From the NCBI GenBank assembly GCA_029298735.1, contig JANSLP010000102.1:32305-96304 (forward strand): DNA of 64,000 nt, read 5' to 3'. The translations under genes were made by a program, and so were the position numbers. Of this stretch, positions 41,416 to 52,942 are shown in pieces; the first letter of the stretch is position 1; each line of letters starts with the position of its first letter. The DNA is from Ophiostoma sp. CBS 140.51 (taxonomy: Eukaryota; Ascomycota; Sordariomycetes; Ophiostomatales; Ophiostomataceae). The notes below the pieces were generated by a model, which saw only the letters and a program-made list of their open reading frames with translations, searched no databases and was not told the DNA's origin.

Positions 41416-42303
41416 ATGTCGAATCCAAACGCCCTCTACCTCCTCGCCGACCACATCAAGCTGTCGCTGCTCGAGCGCCAGCGGTCCAAGGCGTTGAATC
41501 TGCTGCAGGACGATGACACGGATGCAGCCGCCGCCGCCAACGCCGAAGCCGGCAGTGCCGCAGCATCCGAGCGCGACGCCCAGGACGGCCATATTGCGCG
41601 CTCCCTCGACCAGCTCGAGGAGGGCATCACGAGCCTGAAGCGCGAGCAGGAGCGGCTAGAGAGCGAGGGCGAAGAGAACAAGGCCTTGAATATCGGTGAT
41701 GCGCTGCCTGGTCTCCAGAAGAAGCTGGACGAGCTGACGGCGCAGTTTAACGGCAAGGCGCCCATTTCGTCGGTGGGCACCTCTTCGTCCATCAAGCCGA
41801 GGCGCTCCACACCTCTTTCGACCGCGAAAAAAGGCGTCCGCTTCCAGGACAAGCCTTTGCCGCCACCCGGCACGGACGGCGACGACGTCGACCTCGAGGC
41901 GCAGCGCAACAACTTGTTTAACCGGCCGTACACGGACGATCCGGATGTGGATGGTTCGTCCTCGCAAGAGGATAGCGGCGCCGGGCGCTACGGCGACCAC
42001 GACAATGTGCAGCTCCACCAGATGCACTCGCGCATCATTGCCGACCAGGACGCGCAGCTAGATGCGCTGGGGCTGAGCATTGGCCGGCAGCGGGAGTTGA
42101 GCATGCAGATTGGCGACGAGCTGGACAGCCATGTGGCAATGCTCGAGGAGGGCGAGCGCCTAACAGACCAGCACCAGACGCGGATTGACCGGGCGCGGCG
42201 GCAGGTGGGCAAGATTGCGCGGTCGGCGGGCGACTGCAAGCAAATGGTTGCGATTGTGGTGCTCATCATTATCCTGATCCTGCTGATTGCCATCCTGAAG
42301 TGA
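41416..42303 (+). CDS. Qc-SNARE, syntaxin 8/Syn8-like
   Basis: Single exon, 295 aa. The N-terminal helical part starts MSNPNALYLLADHIKLSLLERQR and includes a coiled-coil LDQLEEGITSLKREQERLESEGEE. A flexible middle precedes the SNARE motif HSRIIADQDAQLDALGLSIGRQRELSMQIGDELDSHVAMLEEGE, with a zero-layer Gln near QIGDEL. The C-terminal anchor is MVAIVVLIIILILLIAIL, so the protein is tail-anchored. Syn8-type Qc-SNAREs act in endosomal and vacuolar fusion. Tlg1- or Vam7-type Qc proteins are less likely: there is no PX domain, and the arrangement fits Syn8. Confidence 0.85.
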   Translation: MSNPNALYLLADHIKLSLLERQRSKALNLLQDDDTDAAAAANAEAGSAAASERDAQDGHIARSLDQLEEGITSLKREQERLESEGEENKALNIGDALPGLQKKLDELTAQFNGKAPISSVGTSSSIKPRRSTPLSTAKKGVRFQDKPLPPPGTDGDDVDLEAQRNNLFNRPYTDDPDVDGSSSQEDSGAGRYGDHDNVQLHQMHSRIIADQDAQLDALGLSIGRQRELSMQIGDELDSHVAMLEEGERLTDQHQTRIDRARRQVGKIARSAGDCKQMVAIVVLIIILILLIAILK

Positions 42304-43400
42304 GGGAGGCAGAGTGCGGTTGGTTAGCTGTGCATTTGTCCTTTCTGTCTCTCTCTATCTTGTCTCCAGCCTTTCTATTTTGCTTCTTCTCCTTCTTCTT
42401 CTCCTTTTGATCATCGACGTTGAGCGGTCAGCATGGTTTCGGCGTTTGGGTTCTGTTTTCGTCTTTCCGTTCTTTATAATTATTTTGGTATTATTTCCTT
42501 TTGTTTTCTTGTATACTGGTTAGTTTTATTTTGACTTTATACCGGTGCTATTAAGACTTTGATTTTGATCACTTTGAATTTTATTCAGTTTCTATCGGAG
42601 ACACTTATATTCACACATTCACTGATTGCTTTGTGCTCGGTTCCCATGTCATGAAATAGTAAATGCTTGCGCTATTATTCTTTTATATACATACTTTGCA
42701 CGTATGTTCTGTTTCTCTGTCTCTTTATGTTCTTCTGATATCTATTTGAAAAGATATAATATGCGTCGGTAGTAGTTGTGGTTTCTAGGACAAAGGTGAG
42801 AATTCGATGTATGCCCATGTTGGCCGTCCTTGGCCGTCCTCCTTGATAGCATCTTGTGCTACTTCTTGCTGTAAAATAAAGATCACTACCCCATCAAGCC
42901 CTCATGGCTATAACCCAGGGAAAAAAAGACGAAACGAGAGAAAGAAAAGAAAGCAATGCGTGAGAAAAGGTAGAAGAAGGAAAAAGGCACAGGAGAAATG
43001 TGAGTGAATGCCGATAAACCGCGGCGGTAAAAAAGAAAGAAAAGAAAGATCCCACAATGTCGAAAGAAAAGAGAAAGAAGAAACTGCAAGTCGCAAATTT
43101 TGAAAGCATAATATGATATCCCACGTTGGCATGTTGCCTAACACTATGACAGAACTAGCCAAGTTCTGAAGCGAGCCCAGAACCTGGCACAAAAACCCGT
43201 AAATGAACGAAAAATAAAACAGAGAAACCGAAGACCGAAAGATGAGCGAGGTCGGAATGAGAAGAACGAGAAAAGGTAATGTCAGTCAAGGCCGAAAATG
43301 AGTCGAAAGGAGAAGACGAGAGTCGAAGAAATCTAAGAGCGTGTGCGTATCGTGTAGGAGAGGAACCCGAAAACAAAACAAGAAACGAAAAAGCAAAAAC
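42304..43400. other. Convergent intergenic between SNARE and AMA1
   Basis: 1.1 kb, T-rich on the left (3' UTR of the SNARE gene) and A-rich on the right (3' side of AMA1). No gene recognised. Confidence 0.5.
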
Positions 43401-46038
43401 TTAGCGAATTATATCGCCCTCTTTCTGGATGCCTTCTAGATCCTCGAGGATGTCGCTGCCACCCAGCATGCCCACGCCGCTAATGACTGGCTTGTTGTCG
43501 TCGGGCCACAGTTCGTAGAACTTGATACTCTCGTCGCTCGAGGCAACTGCAATGCAGCCCTCCTTCATGGTGTTGGCCGTTGACTCTTCATGCTCCAAGG
43601 AGTACTGGCGGCGGCCTTGCGAGCAGGAAATGCCGTACAGGGCGCGATTCTTACCCTCCCATGGAACGGCAGCCACCTGCTTGCAGTCGGGCCACGAGTA
43701 GACGGCGATCCGGATGTCATGGCCTGGATGAGCGAAACCAAAAGTGACTGCAATCTCGCGCCGTGTCGTGCTCCAAATGAGACTCGTCACCTGCGATGCG
43801 ACAAAAATGGTGGCAAGCGGTGTGCCGGAGGTCGTGTGGAAGAAATGGACACAGCGGTCGTTGGAGCCGCCGCCGGTGGCCACAAGTCCTTCCTGCCAGG
43901 GACAAAATGCAATGGCCTTGACAGCCGCGCCGTGCTCCCAGCACCAGCTTTCGGATCCTTTGCGAAGGTGGCGCACATATTTCTCGCCCTTGATACGCTC
44001 GCGAACTTCGCTGCCATTCGCAAGCTGGACCATGAGCAGACTTTCGGCGGCCTCTGTGTAGAGCGATGCGCGGGGAACGCCTTCAGACACTTTGCCGTTA
44101 CCACCCGAGCGGTGGGCGCGTGGAAGAACGTTGTCAACACAAAAGTAATAGCAGTTGTTGTCGTTGCCTCCAGTCGCAAACGACTGCCCATCGGGAGCCC
44201 ACGCGAGACCGCACACTTGCTGTTGGTGGATCGACATGTGAGCAACAAGCTTGATGTCGCCATACCATTTGTCCTTTTCGACTTCGGACTTATCTGGCCA
44301 TTCGACGACATAGTAGAGGATCTGGCCGGTCTCGAGTCCGACAAGAAGGTCTTCAGTGCTGACAAGCTCGCCCTTCTTGTTGGGGTTGCGCGATGGGCGC
44401 ATGGTGCAGATAGGACGCCAGCACAAGGACGAGATGGCTGCTGACTCCTCGACAAGCAAGCGCGAGTTATTGGCTTCCGAGATCGCCATGAGGCCAAACG
44501 TGCGGTTGGACCGGCCATAGGCGAGAATGCCCCGGCCACCTTCCACAGACGAGAAAGCCAAAGACGTCAGCCACACGCTGGGATCATCTCCGCCATTCAT
44601 ATGCGTGGCGCCGTCGGCCTCGGACCAGGTGTAGAGGAGGTCGGCAAGTCCAACGGCCATGGTGTCGGTGGTTGGCGAGTAGGCAAGCAGAGTGCAGTAA
44701 AAGTCGTCGCGGAACTTGGGAGCAGACAGGATCCGAATCGGGCGTGCTTCCGTGGTCATCTTCTTCTCGACCTTGGTGGGCTCTTTTAAAAGTTAGCATG
44801 GTGATCAAAGCGCAGACAACCCCCCCCCCCCCCCCCCAAGACGGTCACAGAAAGGACTCACTCTTCTCAAGACCTTCGTTGACCCAGCTAGAGCCACTCC
44901 ATGTCGTCTTTTGTTTCTTGGGAATCAACTTTTGTTTCTTTGCCAGCAAGTTGGGGGTGTTATCGGACTGCAGCTGGAAGACGCCCTTATCGACATTGCA
45001 CTGCAGCAGTCTCGACGTGCGATCAAACTCCAAAGCGGCGGCGAGGCGGCCCGGGTGTTTGTCCACTTGAAAGGCATTGAAGTGAGGCATATGGACAAAC
45101 GACGATGTGAAGAACGGTGCCGAGCTGGTGCCGCTTTGCGTCAAGATGCCGTGGCCATTGTTAACAGCGCCCATGGTGGGAGGAATGGTGCTAATAGACC
45201 AGACTGAGCCATGGCTGACCCGCTGCTGAAACTCGGTTTCCGGGTCGTCGTCAATGGTGCCGGTGCCCAGAGTTGTCCTAGCCCGTGTCTGGGTGGGACG
45301 ACCGGACATTGTAAAGACATACTGGCGCTCGTTTGCATAGGTTGGAGCAGGATTGGAACGTATCTCTTGGTTGGAAAAGGCATCTGCCGAGATCTTACCG
45401 CGGCGAAGGATCTTTTCGGAAGCGTTGAGCTCGTTTGTCGTCTTTGTCAGGCGAAACTTCTCGCCGAGGGAAAATGCAGCACACTCGGAATCGCGAGGAT
45501 GCACAAAACGGTCGGGAGCGCGGATGGAATTCGTGGAAGGGCCAGGCGCCAAAAACTGGGACAGGGAGTCGGAACGCTGACGAGGCGTCGATCGGGGAAG
45601 AGACTTGGAGTAGAACGTAGAGGGAAGACTTCCGCGGGCCCTGTGTGGCTGGCGAACGCTGCTGGCACGGGTACTGTTGGCTCTGATGCTGTGCGGCCTG
45701 GTGGTGGTGTTGGCAATGGCCTTGAGGCTGCTGCTGGCCAAACTGAGGAGTTTCTGGGGCGGCGCGAGAAAAGCCGAGCGGGGGCATTCGGCTGAGTCGT
45801 CCTTGAACAGTTTCTCAAACGGGTCGCCAGCGGTGCCATCGAGAGTGTAGGAGCTGCAGAAATCAAAAGGCTCATTTGGCGTGGACGATTTCTCAGGCGT
45901 TGTCAACCGCGAGGCGTAGCCAGAATCAAGAGCAGACGTCCCCGGTGTGGACGGCTCTGAAGGACCAAGGCCATCTGGCGTCCTGGTGCGAATGGGAAGC
46001 GACTCCAGGGACGTCGTGAATGCGCTGGGAATATCCAT
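43401..46038 (-). CDS. AMA1: Meiosis-specific APC/C activator Ama1 (Cdc20/Cdh1 family)
   Basis: Two exons, 46038-44862 and 44782-43401, giving 852 aa. The N-terminal disordered Ser/Thr/Pro-rich region contains the C-box DRFVHPR (176-182), needed for APC/C binding. A seven-blade WD40 propeller follows (ISSLCWRP, VCGLAWAPDGQSFATGGNDNNCYYF, AVKAIAFCPWQEGLVATGGGSNDRCVHFF, VTSLIWSTTRREIAVTFGF). The protein ends in Ile-Arg, the IR tail that docks on APC/C TPR subunits. The N-terminus and the divergent propeller fit Ama1/Mfr1-type meiotic activators better than the Cdc20 or Cdh1 housekeeping forms. The role is recruitment of meiotic substrates for ubiquitination. The intron contains an 18-nt C-run. 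The start MDIPSAFTTSLESL was chosen over an upstream non-ATG extension. Confidence 0.88.
44820..44837. repeat. Poly-C tract (C18) in the AMA1 intron
   Basis: Uninterrupted run of 18 C on the plus strand (G18 in the AMA1 pre-mRNA), inside the only intron, about 25 nt from the donor. Confidence 0.9.
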
Positions 46039-47483
46039 TATTGCGATAGAAAAGTGAGATTTCCATGTGTTCTTGATGATCGGGCAGACGGCGGCAGCTT
46101 GGAAGGGAATTGTCGACAAAGAAACGAACAACTCGTGATGGACGCAAGAAAGGCAAAGAACTTGACGACCCGGGAAATGATGCTGGTGAGACTCCTCTCA
46201 GGAGGGCCTAAGAAAGAAACAAAAACGAAGGAAAGAAAACGACCCAGATGGATTTGAGAATATGAATGAAAAGCAAAAGATAATTTGGTAATGGGCAACG
46301 GACAAATCGCCGTGCCAGCAAGAAAGCAAGAAATGAAAACGTGGAAGGATAATATAATAAAACCAAACAATGTGAAGCGCTCAATGGATGCCTGGACGGG
46401 CCAAATAAGAAGAAGAGATATCGTGGTAGAGAAGAGCCCTGGTGATGGCCAAGTGGTAAAATACTGAATAATAAAAAGTGATGCGAGTCGACAGTGGCTT
46501 TGCAAGATCCGATAAATGCAAGGTGTCGAGGTGGTCGGTGATTGGCCGCGTAATGATATACTGTGCGGCAGGCCAATTGATGCCCGCAAAGGCGTCCAAG
46601 AACAATGGCGGATGAGGGAAAAGATGATCTAGGAAAAGAGAATAGGAATATTGAATAGGGGATGCGAAATGGAGCAAGTGAGTGGGGGAGAGGAGCGGCA
46701 AGGCAGCTGATTGTTGAGTGGTCAACAATGAGGCGTATTGAAGGTGTGTGGGGAAGGAGCACCTCGCAGGGCTGTGATGTGCCTTCCGTATGGATACACA
46801 AACGACGTTGGCAAAGCGGCATCAATGGGAAAGAACCTGGTCTAAAAGACGGAAGGTGCCGCCGGCCTGACAAGGCTGTTGAGGCAGGTGCGACATCACT
46901 GAGGTGGTTGGCAATGCAAAGTCATCAGATGCAGAAAATCTACAAATAGATACTGGAGCAAAGAAATGCCTTGCTGAAATCCTCTCACTTTTTCAAAAAT
47001 TGGCAAACGACATCTTGTCAAACAGTTGTCAAGAGTGGCTGAGGAAGACAGTCATTGCTGTATCACTAAAGGTGTTGTCAATGGCAGAACACAATGAAAC
47101 ATGGACCAACAATACAAATTCAGTGGGCCCAACCAAACTAGCGCAAAAAAAATGGATTGAAGAAGAAAGGTTTACTTCGTCATAAAAAGTGAGAAGAAGT
47201 TGAGAAGGAGGTGAAGTTGTTGATTGACGTTGACTTACACGAGAGGCTCACGTGCCTGCTTACGTAGCTTCAACGACCCACTTTTATCATCTGAACACCA
47301 ATGACGCAACGCTAGCAGTTTAGTAGTTTGGAAGTCGCTCCGTGCTCCGGTCGCAGTTGCCTCTTTTGGAGGGGTCGATCACAGGGCGCAATCCAACGAG
47401 GTAAGCTTCAAGGCACCTTCCTTCCAACAGGGGCAATCGCAACTCTGTTTGCCCTCCTCACATCTCCAACGACAAGGACAACT
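46039..47483. promoter_or_regulatory. Divergent promoter region AMA1 / BET4
   Basis: 1.4 kb without a supported gene; the half next to AMA1 is pyrimidine-rich on its coding strand (46170-46900). It must contain both promoters; no operator was recognised. Confidence 0.5.
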
Positions 47484-48943
47484 ATGGCGAGTGTACGGAC
47501 CCCGGGCTTACTTTGTCTCATCGTTTGCGCTTTCTGTCTGTCATCACCCACTAACTGACGCAGCACGGCGTTCCCCGCGGGCCCCGTACACGAACGGACG
47601 AGCAAAAGCGCCTCGACTCGGAAAAGATCCAAAAGTATCACGAACTGGAAGAGCAGATTCGATCAAGTGTAAGTCGAGCGAGATGCAACAACGAGCGAAG
47701 CGAGGACTAATGCGACTGCAGCCAACGTACGACGAGAGCGTCTTCCAAAACACGACCAAACTCCTCCGCCTCAACCCCGAATACTACACCGTATGGAACG
47801 TCCGCAGGCGTTGCCTAATTTCCTGCTTGTTGTGCAGACAGCCGCCTGGATCGCCGTCCTCGGCTGCGCCTTTGAGTACATCTCAGACCGCAACCTCGAT
47901 GTCGTCCTCCGGCGCATCCTTCGTATCCTCGTCGGCCGCGACCCTGTCGAACAGCCCATCAACGAAGACGGACTCGCAAACGCCCTTTACTAGTGGCGCG
48001 GACAAGGACGGGGATGGTTTGGAGGAACAACGGAGGAAGGACGCAGACGTACTGGTGTCAGAGCTGCACTTTACCATCCCGCTGCTGCTCGAGTTCCCCA
48101 AGTGCTACTGGATCTGGAGCTACCGGTTGTGGGTGCTGGAGCAGGCCGTGATACGACTGGATGTGGCCCGGGCGCGGCGCATCTGGGAGGACGAGCTCGC
48201 CCTAGACTCCAAGATGCTCACAAAAGACCGCCGCAACTTCCATGCATGGGGCTACCGGCGGCAAGTCATTGAGCGGCTGGAGAGCAAGGAGCTGAGCCTG
48301 GATGGCGGCAAGACCACGACGAGTTTGGTCGAGTCCGAATTTGCATACACGACAAAGATGATCCACCAGGACCTGTCCAACTTCTCGGCATGGCATAACC
48401 GCAGCAAGTTGATCCCGCGGTTGTTGGCAGAGCGCAACGCCGACGATCTGGCACGGAAAGCGTTTTTGGAGGAGGGTATGTATCACACTACAGGCTTGAT
48501 TGACCAGACTTCATCTACTAATACGCGTCACAGAACTCGGCATCATTCGCGAGGCACTCAATGTCGGCCCTGAAGACCAATCACTCTGGTTCTACCACCA
48601 GTTCCTTATGCTCGAGCTAACTGAATACATTGGCCGGCCAAGTATTGTGCCGCACCTCTCACTCGAAGAGCGCATGACGTACATTGCGCGCGAACTCGAC
48701 GACATCCGCGATTTGTTGTCGGACTACGACGACGTCAAGTGGATCTACGAAGCCCTGTTTGAGTACACACTGGCCGTGGCAAAGATGGAGGAACGGCCGC
48801 TGGCCGAGAACGAACGGACCGACGTTGAAGAGTGGCTGGCACAGCTGCGGAAGCTGGATCCAAAACGCAATGGGCGCTGGGACGATCTCGAGATGGAGCA
48901 CATCCGCGGCCGGCAGCCAAGCTATGTACAGGAGTCGTTTTGA
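47484..48943 (+). CDS. BET4: Rab geranylgeranyltransferase alpha subunit
   Basis: Four exons, 47484-47492, 47564-47668, 47722-48475 and 48534-48943, giving 425 aa. The 9-nt first exon encodes only Met-Ala-Ser and joins to HGVPRGPRTRTDEQKR, the typical fungal N-terminus. Prenyltransferase-alpha repeats are clear: TTKLLRLNPEYYTVWNVRRR, ELHFTIPLLLEFPKCYWIWSYRLWVLE, DRRNFHAWGYRRQVIERL, DLSNFSAWHNRSKLIPRLL, and LNVGPEDQSLWFYHQFLM. The protein pairs with Bet2 and, with the Rab escort protein, attaches geranylgeranyl groups to Rab GTPases. A Ser/Thr/Pro-rich insert of about 65 residues (77-142) separates repeats 1 and 2; no splice signals suggest that it is an intron. Confidence 0.9.
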
Positions 48944-49442
48944 CCACGACATGTATTTGTAGATTACGGGCTGTGTTTTATGTGTGATTCACAATGGAGC
49001 ATTGTTTGGAGGAAACAGTGTTATTAGCTACTACAGAAGAACACAAAGCAAAGCTCAAAGACAATCACAGAAGCACTTGAAGACATTAATCAAGACAAAC
49101 ATTGAACAGTAAAACAATTCAATTCCACACAATTCCTCCTCTTCTTGCCTTTTCCCAGTCATTACATATTAAGTAAAGATGCAAAGAAGAGCGAATACAG
49201 ACATGCGTAAACAAAACAAAAACAAAAGTAAGAGAAGGCAAAAATACAGACAAAAACCCTGATGGTGGTATAATGAAGACAACATGCACCTATTTTTCAG
49301 TCCTTTTTTCGTACCTTCGTACCCCTGGTATGATACCATAATAGAACACCAAAGCCAAAGCCAAAGCCAATCCGTGGATAGTAATCGTTCATGAAAAGTC
49401 AATGCAAAAAAGAAGCTCAAGCTCAGGCTAGGCCTATCGTCA
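48944..49442. other. Convergent 3' regions
   Basis: About 500 bp, A-rich, between BET4 and the KH-domain gene. Contains a short AAAGCCAAAGCCAAAGCC repeat near 49350. No gene seen. Confidence 0.5.
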
Positions 49443-51775
49443 CTACTGACCAGGTGCCGGAGGAGGCGCACCAGCACCACCAGCACCACCCTGCTGTTGA
49501 GCCAGTGCCTGGTACCAGAGGGCAACGTAGGCAGCATAACCGCCATAAGCAGCATAGGGGTCCGCGTTCGGGTCGTCACTGGCAGGCTGGCCGGGTGCAG
49601 CAGGGGCACCACCAGGAGCACCACCACCAGCACCACCACCGTAACCGCCACGGCCAGCACCGCCGTCACCGCCACCGCGGCCGCCGTAGCCGCCCCCGTT
49701 GTCGTAGTCACGCTGGCCCCGGTAACCGCCACCATCGCCGCCGTCACGGCCGCCACGGCCACCGCGTCCACCACCACCAGGACCGCCGTAACCGCCGCCG
49801 CTGTTCTTCTGGCGCACAGCCTCGACCTTTTCTTCAATGGCAATCTTGGCCCGCTCAATGGCCTCCTGGGTACCGATGAGACCAATCTCGCGCTCGTTCT
49901 CGTTGGCTCCCGGGGTTTGCGACACGTTGATCTTGCAGCCCGTGCTGCTCTGCATCTCGCGGATGGTCTCGCCGCCTTTGCCGATAATCATACCGACCGC
50001 CTCGGCAGGGACAAACATGGAGTCGTTGACGCGGTCACCGCCGCCGCCACCGCCACCACCGTAGCCGCCAGGGCCTCCACTGCCACCACCGTAGCCACCA
50101 CCGCCGCCGTGACGGAAGGGAGGACCGCCAGGGCCACCACCACCAGGACCGCCAGGGCCGCCAGGACCGCCATTGCGCGTGTCACTGTCGACAATCTCCA
50201 TGATGAGCTCCTTGGCGTGGGTGGTCTCGGCACGGCCGCCAATCAGGTTCACGGGTCGCAGACCGCTCACGCTGTTGGACTCGTCGACAATGTTGATGTG
50301 GCAGCCGCTGCGCTCCTGCAGGTCGCGAATGGTCTCTCCGCCACGGCCGATGATCAGGCCGACCGTCCGATCGGGAATCATAATCTGGATGACCTCCTCG
50401 CCCTCACCAGGGGTGATTTGGGGGGCACCGGGTCCACCACCACGGGGACCGCCGCGAGGACCACCAGGACCGCCACCACCAAAACGACCGCCACCAGGAC
50501 CACCACGGAAACTACCGCCAGGACCGTCCGAGGAGCCGCTTTCATCGATAATCTTGAAGATGGCCGCCTTGGCGTCGGCGCGGTTGGGCGGCTGACCAGT
50601 AATCTTGCACTGCCGCATTGCGTCACTCGGGTTGTCCGGGGCCAAAAACTGCACGCGGCACTGTGTCTCGCCCTCGATGCGTCTCAGATTCTCGCCCTGG
50701 CGGCCAATAATAAGTCCCACCAGGCCGGCCTGGACCTCGATGATTTCCACATTACCGCCACCGCCGCCGTCATCACGTCTCGGCGAACGTTCACGCCGGC
50801 CACCGTGCGCACCGCGAGGCGAGAAGGAGTCGTTGTGGTGGGTAGCAGGCGAGTAAGGGCGGCCACGGCCACCACCTCCGCCATAATCATGGTCACGGTC
50901 TCCACGACGCTCGTCACGGCGCTCGTCACGGTACGGGTTGTGGTTCTCGCGGTAGTCGTTACCGCCTCGCCGGGCAGGCGGAGGCGAGCGAGAACGGGAG
51001 CTGCGGTATCGACGGCCCTCCGATGATGGGCCGGTGGGAGGTGGTGGTGCCGCAGCAGGAGGGGGAGGAGCGTAGGTGATGGGTCTGTCGTAGGAGGCGA
51101 CGCCGTTCTGTGCGGCATGCGCCTTGGCACGCGCAATGGCTTCTTGGATACTGACGGTGCCAGCAGCGGCCGGCGCATTCAAGTTGAGGCTGCCGCTCGT
51201 TGTCGGCTGCGGGTAGGCCGGGGCCGGCGGCGCATAAGGAGCCGTGCCTGGGGCAGCATTTGAGTTTGAGTCGGCAGGTTTCTGGGCCGCTGGAAGAAGA
51301 GAAAAGAACCATGCATGGTCAGACAAACGAACAGTTTATGGGCGGCAGAGAACGAAAACGTAAAAGCAAGACAGATGAAAGAACAGTGAATAGGCACGGC
51401 AGTGGATCCAAACCAGGGAAACATGCCTGGCAGCAAACAGCCAGGAACATGCAGCAGGAAGCAAACATGCAAAAGCCCGTCATACAAAAATCATCAAAGA
51501 CATGAACGTGAGTCAAAGACATAGACATGCAAGCAAAATCATAAGTCATATCACGTCAAGAGCCAGCAATCCAGGGACGAAAGCTGGCAGTAAAAAGCAA
51601 GAAAAAGAAGAAGAAGAACGAGCAGAAAGGGCAAGCAGATACAGGAGATAACAATAGCAAGTTGTTGACATGCGATACAATAACGATTTCGTTTGTTTTT
51701 GGGCACAGTGTTGGTTTTGCAGATTCACTTACCTAGAGTCGCCAGAATGGACTCGAGATTGGACATTTCAGCCAT
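49443..51775 (-). CDS. RNA-binding protein with three KH domains and RGG/Gly-rich linkers (FUBP-like)
   Basis: Two exons, 51775-51733 and 51289-49443, giving 629 aa; the 443-bp intron is long for this window. A Pro-rich N-terminus has a conserved SIQEAIARAKAHAA helix and an Arg/Ser-rich stretch. Three KH domains follow with GxxG loops: GLIIGRQGEN (~205), GLIIGRGGET (~327) and GMIIGKGGET (~448). Extended Gly/Arg-rich linkers, long runs of GGP/RGG, lie between and after them, and a C-terminal PYAAYGGYAAYVALWYQALAQQ segment resembles the Tyr-rich motif of FUBP/KSRP. Such proteins bind single-stranded RNA or DNA and act in mRNA stability, splicing or transcription. The exact orthologue is uncertain. 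Confidence 0.88.
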
Positions 51776-52942
51776 GATATATGATGATTGTGTGTTTGTG
51801 GATGGTGCTTTTCTTGCAGAGAATTCAACACTTTTATTGGTTCGCGTAAGATGCAGATTGCACAGATGCAGAATGCAGAACCAAGTTCACTCGCGATCCC
51901 AAAGAAGCCAGCAAAGCACACTGTAAGATACGGCACACGTTCTTGTTTTCGATAGACGTCGCTCTGATGACAGTCGACAGTCTCTTCAGCTTGTGTGGAT
52001 CAACAACAACAGCAATGATTCGAGATGTTGTTATGCAGGCTCTGTTGGGAGTACTTTCGTATTATCACTTGTTGGTGTGGTTGGATGCAGTCGAGTGGCG
52101 TGGTGGGTCTGGATATGCACGTCGCAAGTTCTGGTTCGTCTTGTAGACTTCTGTTGTCTGTTTGCTGTTGATGTCTCGCTGTTACAAAGAGCTTTTATCT
52201 CGACAAATGCACGTTCAAGCAGGCAAATGAGCAGCAGAGAAGAAACAGAGTCAGATATTGGTCTTTTTGTCTTTTGCGAGAGCGGTCGATTGAGGCCACA
52301 CGTCAATAGCACAGACTACTTGAACGGGGAGGGGTAGTGTATAGGTAAGTAAGGAAGAGTGAAGAAGGGCGAGGAATGGAGGACAATATTAAAGAGAAGA
52401 GAAAAGATGTCGTCGCTATGGGGGCGAAGAGAAGACCTCAAAACAACAACCAAAGCAATCATCAACGAGGACAGCGAACAAAATAAAAGAATGTAGGAGA
52501 GCAAAGAGGAATAGAAGAGGGGAAGAGATGTTGTGGCAGAAAAGAGAAAATGAAAAACCGTCAGAGAGTGGTTGGCGCGTCGCAAAGGGCAAAAGGCTGG
52601 GGTGTCAAAAAGGGGAGATGGGAGGCGAAGAAATTAAAATCTCTGTTAATCTCATTTGCCACCTCTGTCGCAGGACGTCGCAGAATGAGGAGAAGGCTAA
52701 CCGCATTAGGTTTTTCCGTCTCCGGGATGGCTTGGCGACCAGAATCACGTGTACAGTTATGTAATGTCACGTGGATATACCGACCTCGAAAATGGAGCTT
52801 CAAGGCAAGAGTATCAGGAAGGCAGGTACGAGTGTGAAGACAGAGAAGGCTAATTGTAACTCGAAAGCAATTGAAGTCCGATTTGAATGCAATCTGAAAG
52901 TTTTCACACTCAAGGCCACGGGTACTTCATCCAAACGACGAT
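51776..52942. other. Divergent intergenic between KH-protein and SET-domain genes
   Basis: 1.17 kb with promoters for both; pyrimidine-rich on the minus strand around 52330-52530. No gene supported. Confidence 0.5.

Noticed and set aside
40817..41497. 226-codon plus-strand ORF
   Set aside because: Overlaps the SNARE start in another frame, with no recognisable domain.
46428..46500. tRNA-like start (GGTGATGGCCAAGTGG)
   Set aside because: An A-box-like stretch is present but no matching B-box (GGTTCGANTCC) or cloverleaf was found.
47790..47810. Possible intron GTATGG...CGCAG in Bet4
   Set aside because: Removing it would delete the conserved VWNVRR of the first prenyltransferase repeat and leaves an intron too short to splice.
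49497..51026. 509-codon plus-strand ORF opposite the KH-domain gene
   Set aside because: A Thr/Ala-rich shadow produced by the Gly-rich repeats of the minus-strand gene.
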